Positions 57,802 to 64,000 of a stretch of 64,000 nucleotides of DNA are shown here, one piece after another; position 1 is the first letter of the stretch, and the number at the start of each line of letters is the position of its first letter. A program made the translations under genes and the position numbers. The notes beneath the pieces were generated by a model that worked only from the letters and a program-made list of their open reading frames with translations, was not told the origin of the DNA and ran no database searches. The DNA comes from Tetracentron sinense (lineage: Eukaryota; Streptophyta; Magnoliopsida; Trochodendrales; Trochodendraceae), in contig CM026552.1 in the NCBI GenBank assembly GCA_015143295.1, positions 62,986,944-63,050,943 on the forward strand. The letters run 5' to 3'.

Positions 57802-58754
57802 GCTGGGTTCGTGCCTTAGGGTTTCACAAACCCTTTGTGCATTGTTTTTGAGGGATTTGAAGAAGAGAAGGAGGAGAGGACTTGGTGATCGTTCAAGCTT
57901 GCGGAAGATCAAGTTCTTCCTTTCCATTTGGTGTTTTCCAACCAAGAACTCACTGTTCTTGCTTGTTCCAGCCATTGGGAGTCAAACTCATTGATTTCTC
58001 CTAGGTAGATACACTCTACTACAATCTTGCAATCCTACTAGTTAATAAATATGATTCTTCTTATCTATGCCCTATCTATATGTATTGATTTTATGTATGA
58101 AAAAGGTGTGATTACATACTTGGATGAAGGTTACTATTATGATGCACTCTAAGTGTTTGATGAAATACCTCTAAGGGATTCTATGCTTAAATATGATGAT
58201 TTCTCTTATTAAGTGCATATGCTCCCATGTCTCGCATAAACCGATGTTTTCCATGGATTTCTCAAAGTACAAACAAGGGTTTTTTCCACGAAAAGACGAA
58301 TAATGAATGATTCTAAGTAACTCTATGATTTCTCTAAGATCGTTTCACAAGCTCTAAGGATCATACCATGCTCACAAGAAAACTCTATGATAATGCTCTA
58401 AGATCGTCTCACAAGCTCCACGGATCACAATAAATGCTCTAAGATCTCTAAGGTTATGCTCTATGGAAATGCTCTACGGTATTGCTCTATGCTCTATGTC
58501 TCTACGGATCACAATGACTCTAAGTAACTCCATGAACTCACAAGAACTCATAAGGCTATGATTATCGATTGACTCACACGGTTACAGTTTTGGTTTCGAA
58601 TATTATCTCACATATGTTTTCACGGTTTCCATGATTTAAGGATTGTTCGGATTTCATTCTCCATGTCTTGTATGCTCCATGCCTAACCGCTTTATTGTTC
58701 TTAGTTTGTATACACTGAGTATTCCATGCTCAGTCGATATTGTTATGATCGGCA

Positions 58755-58889
58755 GGTGCTCGGGTTCCATTCGATTTGTGTGGCGACGAACCTTGGGTCG
58801 AGGAAGAGTACCGTGACCCGGAGCCTTCCATGGATCACTATCATGACGATGGTGCTCTAGATAGGAGTCGTGACTTCGATTTCTGTTGA
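58755..58889 (+). CDS. LTR micro-ORF frame (D; no ATG in frame)
   Basis: Open from GGT 58755, just after an ATCGGCAG/GT junction, to TGA 58887-58889. Encodes VPFDLC, EPWVEEEY and an acidic end DFDFC. A one-base insertion relative to the other LTRs removes the ATGTCG start from this frame, so here it would need an upstream exon or another start. Confidence 0.35.
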   Translation, partial: GARVPFDLCGDEPWVEEEYRDPEPSMDHYHDDGALDRSRDFDFC

Positions 58890-59197
58890 TCGACCGACTT
58901 AGAACTTGTGTCATTTTGTTATGTGAGTGTGGGGTTTGTCCACTCCACTTTTGGGTTTCTCACATATGTATACTTGTTGGTTCTTACTTGAGCCAAGCTA
59001 TAGGAGTATTCATTTTGCTTCCGCTATGTTTAGTATTTTATTTTCCGCTGTGCATTGTATTTCGTTTCCGTTATGTATATTCAGGTACTCTGACAGGTTT
59101 CCACGTGTGCCTTATGTATCATACTGGAGGTATGGTACGGCGGTCACGAGTCAACTTACCCTTAACTCCTAGGGGGTATTTTGGGTCGCGACAGACT

Positions 59198-59209
59198 TGG
59201 TATCAGAGC
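59198..59209 (+). other. Primer-binding site of D
   Basis: TGGTATCAGAGC, 4 nt after the LTR; initiator-Met type. Confidence 0.92.
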
Positions 59210-59560
59210 TAGTTATGTCTAACGACAGACTTAGTTAGGTCACTCAGGCTTGGCCTAAGCGGAAGTAATTCCTATGAGTTGAACTTAGAACTCAGAAGGA
59301 CTCAGTTGTCTTAGGCTTGTTACCACGACATGACCGGTATCAAGTGAATCTTTAGGTCAGTATAGGATCCGAGATTGATGTGGTCCTATGCGAGGTTCTA
59401 GTATAGGCTCTAAAGTATAATTATATGATGATGTATATATACCTCGATGTATACTATGTGCGGTATAGCATTTCATGATTATTGAATTGCTATATGATAT
59501 GTGAGGTTTGGTATCCAGTTAGACTCATGTTTTGCCAAATTGATGTCAGGATTCGATATC

Positions 59561-60820
59561 ATGAGACGTGGCAATCGGGGTCGAGGTTACCATACTCGGA
59601 GGGCCGAGAGTGAAGTTCCGAGAGAAGAGGAACCGTTGTACTTCACGAATGCGATGGACTCCATAGCCGAGACTTTGGCATTGTTGGCAGCAAGGCCTAT
59701 GCCTACCCCACCGTCCACGCCTGTACCTACACCGGTGCATCACACCGCGGGGCTCGAAGCTTTTAGGAGACTGCGGCCTCCTACATTTTATGGCACTCTG
59801 GACCCCATGGTGGCCGAGTCTTGGATTATGCAACTGGAGAAGACCTTCCGGGCTCTCCGTTGTACCGATGAGCAAAGGGTAGAATGGGCTTCCTTCGTGA
59901 TGGAAGGTGAAGCCGAACACTGGTGGAGAGCTGCCCAAAGGCAGAGAGATGTTGCTAAGGCAGGTGTGCCCTGGACTTGGGCGGAGTTCTTAGAGACCTT
60001 CAGGGAACAGTACTTTCCCAGGTTTATTCGGGAACAAAAGGCGAGAGAGTTTATGCTTTTGGAGCAAGGGTCGATGAGCGTAGCCGAGTATGAGGCTAAG
60101 TTCACCGAGTTGTCCAGGTTTGCTCCGCACTTGGTGGCTACTGAAGACCTACAGGTCAGGAAGTTTGAGATGGGCTTGAAGGCTTTCATCCGAGATCGGG
60201 TGTCCATTCTCCAGGTAGAGTCTTGGAGAGAGATAGTAGGAAAGGCGAAGATCGCTGAAAAGAATGCGGAAGACTTTGTGAGAAGAAGAGACAGTGGCTT
60301 CGGGAAGAACATGTCTCGGGGTCAGACGAGTAGTTCTTCAGAGAAGAGGACTAGGACTGCACCGTACCAGTTCTCCCAGCCGATTTCGGCTCAGAGACCT
60401 TCTTTTGCGCCTCAGGCACCGCATCCTACGGCATCGCAAGCTACGAGGGTTATGCCTCCGGCTTCCTCCGCATCGCAGACATTTGAGGAGTGCGCCGTAT
60501 GTGGTCGTCGGCATAAGACAGGAGATTGCCGAAGAATGTCAGGTGGATGCTTCCACTGTGGCGAGGTGGGCCATATGATTCGAGATTGCCCGCGCAAGCA
60601 GTCACAGTCTGGATCACAGGGAGTTCGGCCTCCAGGCAGGCAGAATTCACTTCAGGGGTCTTCATCTCAGGCCTCTAGATCCTTGCAGCCTACCCAGCAG
60701 CCTCGTCAGGCAAACCAGGGCAGAGTCTTTGCCATGACTGATAGAGACGCACAAGCATCTGATGATGTTGTGCAAGGTACGCGCGAACTAGTCTTTGTCA
60801 AAGTTCTAATATTGCCATGA
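59561..60820 (+). CDS. Gag of D
   Basis: ATG 59561 (MRRGNRGRGYHTRR), aligned with the starts in A and B; an upstream in-frame ATG at 59501 is less likely. Gag domain EAEHWWRAAQRQRDVAKAG to ELSRFAPHLV and FEMGLKAFIRDRVS; knuckles CAVCGRRHKTGDC and CFHCGEVGHMIRDC. The unspliced product ends with 14 intron-coded residues after VQG at TGA 60818-60820. Exon sequence proper ends at 60776. Intact. Confidence 0.92.
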   Translation: MRRGNRGRGYHTRRAESEVPREEEPLYFTNAMDSIAETLALLAARPMPTPPSTPVPTPVHHTAGLEAFRRLRPPTFYGTLDPMVAESWIMQLEKTFRALRCTDEQRVEWASFVMEGEAEHWWRAAQRQRDVAKAGVPWTWAEFLETFREQYFPRFIREQKAREFMLLEQGSMSVAEYEAKFTELSRFAPHLVATEDLQVRKFEMGLKAFIRDRVSILQVESWREIVGKAKIAEKNAEDFVRRRDSGFGKNMSRGQTSSSSEKRTRTAPYQFSQPISAQRPSFAPQAPHPTASQATRVMPPASSASQTFEECAVCGRRHKTGDCRRMSGGCFHCGEVGHMIRDCPRKQSQSGSQGVRPPGRQNSLQGSSSQASRSLQPTQQPRQANQGRVFAMTDRDAQASDDVVQGTRELVFVKVLILP

Positions 60821-60914
60821 TATATTCGTATCCATATATGTCCTATGTGGTGTTTTGCGATGTTTGTATCTATATGTACAGTTGTGTTATAACTGGGATG
60901 ATTCAAATTCTCAG
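60777..60914 (+). other. Predicted gag-pol intron of D (138 bp)
   Basis: CAAG/GTACGC at the donor and AATTCTCAG/GTTC at the acceptor, AT-rich, with several CTAAT/TTATAAC-like branch candidates. Splicing joins VQG to a frame reading LLVNECLAR and then the protease. Confidence 0.72.
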
Positions 60915-63900
60915 GTTCGTTGCTCGTAAATGAATGTTTGGCAAGAGTGTTGATAGACACAGGATCCACTCACTCGTTCGTTTCACCAAGCTTTGCCAAA
61001 GGCTTTACGTCCGAGCCAAGCAAGCTACCTAGGGAGTTGTCCATTTCAACTCCATTGGGAAAATCTATTGAGACAGATAAAGTGTATCCGGATAGTGTTG
61101 TACAAGTCATGCAGCACGAGTTGCCAGTCGACTTGATCCTTCTGGGAATTCAGGATTGGGATTTCGATGTCATCCTAGGTATGGATTGGCTCTCAACTCA
61201 CCATGGACACGTGGCGTGTTTCGAGAAGGTGGTGCATTTTAAACCCGTGGGGTTAAAGCCGTTTCATTTCAGGGGACTTCAGAGGAGAGACATTTCCCGC
61301 TTTGCAGCTCTTAGTCTCGAGGGTGTAGAAGTGCGAGACTCCACACCCATTCCAGTGGTATGTGAGTATATGGATGTTTTTCCGGAAACCTTGCCGGGAT
61401 TGCCTCCCGATCGTGCAATCGAGTTTGCGATTGAGCTAGCTCCAGGCACAGTTCCGATTTCGAGAGCTCCGTATAGGATGGCCCCTATTGAGCTTAAGGA
61501 GTTAAAAGAGCAGTTAGAAGAATTGCAAGGCCTTGGTTTTATCCGGCCAAGTGTTTCACCTTGGGGAGCTCCGGTTCTCTTCGTGAAGAAGAAGGATGGA
61601 TCAATGCGTATGTGTATTGATTACAGGCAATTGAACAAGGTCACGATCAAGAATCGTTATCCATTGCCTCGGATAGACGACTTGTTTGACCAATTAAAGG
61701 GTGCGCAGTTTTTCTCCAAGATTGACCTTCGATCTGGTTATCATCAGTTGAAGATCAAGAAAGAGGACATTCCGAAGACAGCATTCCGAACTCGATACGG
61801 TCATTACGAGTTTTTGGTCATGTCTTTTGGACTGACTAACGCACCGGCAGCATTCATGGGTTTGATGAATCGGGTGTTCAGATCGTCTCTCGATCAATGT
61901 GTGATCGTGTTCGTAGATGATATCCTTGTGTATTCACAGTCACAGGAGGATCACACGAGAGATCTCCGTCTGGTCTTGCAGACACTTCGAGAGCATAGTC
62001 TGTATGCTAAGTTGAGCAAGTGCGAGTTCTGGCTGAACAAGGTGTCTTTTCTTGGACACGTGGTATCTGCTGAAGGTATTTCAGTTGATCCTGCAAAGAT
62101 TGAAGCGGTGATGAATTGGGAAAGGCCGAAGAGTGTCACCGAGATTCGTAGTTTCCTCGGGTTGGCAGGGTATTACAGAAGGTTTGTGGAAGGATTTTCA
62201 AGTTTAGCAGCTCCGCTTACCTATCTCACACGGAAGAACACGAGGTTCACTTGGAGTGATAAGTGCGAGGCTAGTTTCTTGGAGTTGAGAAAGAAGCTTA
62301 CTTCGGCTCCTGTTCTTACAGTTCCATCTGGGAGCGGTGGTTTCGAAGTCTATAGTGATGCTTCACTAGTGGGACTTGGATGTGTTTTGATGCAGCATAA
62401 ACAGGTGGTCGCCTATGCTTCTCGTCAGCTGAAGGAGCATGAGCAAAACTACCCCACACATGACTTAGAGCTCGCTGCAGTCATCTTTGCACTGAAACTT
62501 TGGCGTCACTACCTCTACGGAGAAGAGTTCGTGGTGTTCACAGACCACAAGAGCTTGAAGTATCTTTTCCTCCAGAAGGAGTTGAATATGAGGCAGCGTC
62601 GTTGGATGGAGTTCATGAAGGACTACGACTGTTCCATCCAGTACCACCCGGGTAAGGCTAACGTGGTAGCCGATGCTCTTAGCAGAAAACCTTACGGAGT
62701 TATGGCTCAATTGAGAGTGCAAGAGTGGAAGTTATTATATGATATGTGTCATTTGGACACTACTCTCAGGCATGTCACCTATGGGCCGATAATGTCCAAT
62801 GTGGTGGTTAGGCCACAGATCCTGAGCCAGATCAAGGAGTTACAGAATTCAGATGTGGAGTTGCTTGCTTACCGAGACAAGTCGGTGAGTAACGGCAATC
62901 AGGAGTTCGCTTTAAATGGTGATGGTGCTATCACATTTAAGGGCAGGTTGTGTGTCCCCGCCGACACAGTTTTGAGGGATGAAATTTTGAATGAAGCTCA
63001 CCGATCAAAGTACACGGTACATCCGGGAGGTACTAAAATGTACCAGAATCTCAAGAAGCACTACTGGTGGCGAAACATGAAGAGGGAAGTCGCTGAGTAC
63101 GTCGCCAGATGTTTGATTTGCCAGCAGGTAAAAGCCGAGCATCAAAGGCCGGCAGGTCTTTTGCAGTCCCTTCCTATTCCGGAGTGGAAATGGGAGAACA
63201 TCTCGATGGATTTCATTGTGGGTTTGCCGCGAACGGCGAAGGGCTCCGATGCTATTTGGGTGATTGTGGACAGGTTGACTAAGTCTGCACATTTTATTCC
63301 GTACCGAACTACTTTTAATGCAAATCAGTTGGTAGCCCTATATGTTAAGGAGGTGGTTCGACTGCACGGTGTGCCAGTTTCTATCGTGTCTGATCGAGAT
63401 CCTCGGTTTACTTCCAGGTTTTGGAAAACCTTCCAGGATGCTATGGGTTCTCGTTTAGAATTCAGTACCGCCTTCCATCCTCAGACCGATGGACAAACGG
63501 AGAGGGTGAATCAGGTAGTGGAGGATATGCTCCGAGCTTGTATGCTGGATTTTCAGGGTAGTTGGGAGGAACAGTTACCGTTGGTTGAGTTTGCCTACAA
63601 CAATAGCTATCAGGCAAGCATTCAGATGGCACCTTTTGAAGCTCTGTATGGTCGGAGTTGTCGATCACCGCTATACTGGGATGAAGTTGGTGAGAGGAAG
63701 ATTCTTGGTCCTGAGTTGATAGAGCGGACCGCAGAAAGGGTCAAAATTATCCGGGAGCGATTGAAAAGTGCTCAGGATAGGCAGAAGAGCTATGCGGATG
63801 TACGCCGCAGAGATTTAGAGTTCCGAGTTGGGGATCGGGTCTTTGTGAAGATTTCGCCGAGTCGGGGAATCATGCGATTCGGGAAGAAGGGAAAGCTCAG

Positions 63901-64000
63901 TCCTAGGTACGTGGGACCATTTGAGATCGTCACAAGGGTTGGTGAGGTTGCTTACAGGGTAGCACTACCGCCTCACATGGCAGCGGTCCATAATGTATTT
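60915..64000 (+). CDS. Pol of D (PR-RT-RH-INT), open to window edge
   Basis: I read this frame codon by codon from the acceptor to 64000 and found no stop. Landmarks: protease DTG at 60956; [12 protein letters not shown] and FVDD (aspartates at 61916-61921); RNase H YSDAS, FTDHK and VADALSR; integrase HHCC finger; Asp 63209, Asp 63392 and Glu 63500 (D-35-E); GPF module near 63917. Two unusual RT residues: MSFGL for the usual MPFGL, and FMGLMN where A and C have FMDLMN. The chromodomain-like tail lies beyond the window. It is the enzyme set of a probably intact element. Confidence 0.92.

Larger units (their letters stand above)
57330..59193 (+). repeat. 5' LTR of D
   Basis: TGTAGCACCCC to GGGTCGCGACA, 1864 bp. 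Has the GATCGATC array (57552-57736), loose CTCTAAGATCGTCTCACAAG repeats (58330-58560), hairpin 1 (58714-58734, A-T closing pair), the micro-ORF frame (58755-58889) and hairpin 2 (58929-58943). A CTATAAAAGGG TATA-like box lies at 57791, shortly after the array, supporting a U3 promoter there. Confidence 0.92.
57330..64000 (+). mobile_element. Chromovirus-like gypsy element D (3' end outside window)
   Basis: 5' LTR, primer site, gag, intron-like gap and pol in order on plus, with no inactivating lesion seen. Homologous to A but clearly a different family: the LTR is 1864 bp against 2342. Continues past the window. Confidence 0.92.

Overview
This window is a plant nuclear, gene-poor, heterochromatin-like stretch. 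Every segment I can identify is an LTR retrotransposon or a piece of one, and I found no host gene, tRNA, rRNA or CRISPR. The plant assignment rests on element type: chromovirus-like Ty3/gypsy elements primed by initiator-Met tRNA (TGGTATCAGAGC), Tat/Ogre-like gypsy elements with a GGCGACTCTNCTGGGGA primer site, and a Sirevirus-like Ty1/copia element with several polypurine tracts. I cannot name the species.

Layout. 1-2200: LTR 'E' (minus), cut by the window edge. 2201-7093: degenerate Ty1/copia 'K' (minus; pre-integrase/gag fragment, leader, 5' LTR). 7094-7835 and 36043-38100: the two halves of a Sirevirus-like copia 'J' (plus; env-like coiled-coil ORF, multiple PPTs, 3' LTR). J is split by 'H' (7836-36037, minus), a decayed Tat/Ogre-like element flanked by CCAGT/CCAAT. 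H is itself split by the solo LTR 'L' (11888-24445), and L is split by 'A' (12902-22722, minus). A is a complete, very young chromovirus-like element with near-identical LTRs, a perfect GTCGT target duplication, and intact gag and pol. 38582-46854: 'B' (minus, related to A, several nonsense mutations, 5' LTR truncated). 46850-51786: 'C' (plus, 3' half of a related element plus its 3' LTR), fused to B's broken LTR. 51787-57020: 'I', a second Tat-like fragment whose LTR is interrupted by solo LTR 'F' (52823-55408, perfect TTTGG duplication). 57330-64000+: 'D' (plus), a related chromovirus with LTR, PBS, intact gag and a pol frame open to the window edge.

How the parts work. A and D encode Gag (capsid plus tandem zinc knuckles) and Pol (protease, reverse transcriptase, RNase H, integrase, degenerate chromodomain-like tail). 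In all three copies where the boundary survives (A, B, D), gag and pol are separated by a 132-146 bp AT-rich segment bounded by GTACGC...AG. Removing it restores one conserved frame, even in B where its length is not a multiple of three. The likely reading is a retained/spliced intron that sets the Gag to Gag-Pol ratio.

The LTRs of A, B, C, D, E and F have diverged widely but share a module about 450 nt from their 3' end. It consists of a hairpin with a compensatory base change, a 39-46 codon acidic open frame (core PWVEEEY), and a second covarying hairpin. Upstream lie two fast-changing repeat blocks: dyad-symmetric GATCGATC arrays or minisatellites near the LTR start, and arrays of short TCT-loop hairpins. 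The intron and the LTR module are the most interesting signals here. All comparisons were made by eye; no alignment, database or expression data were used.
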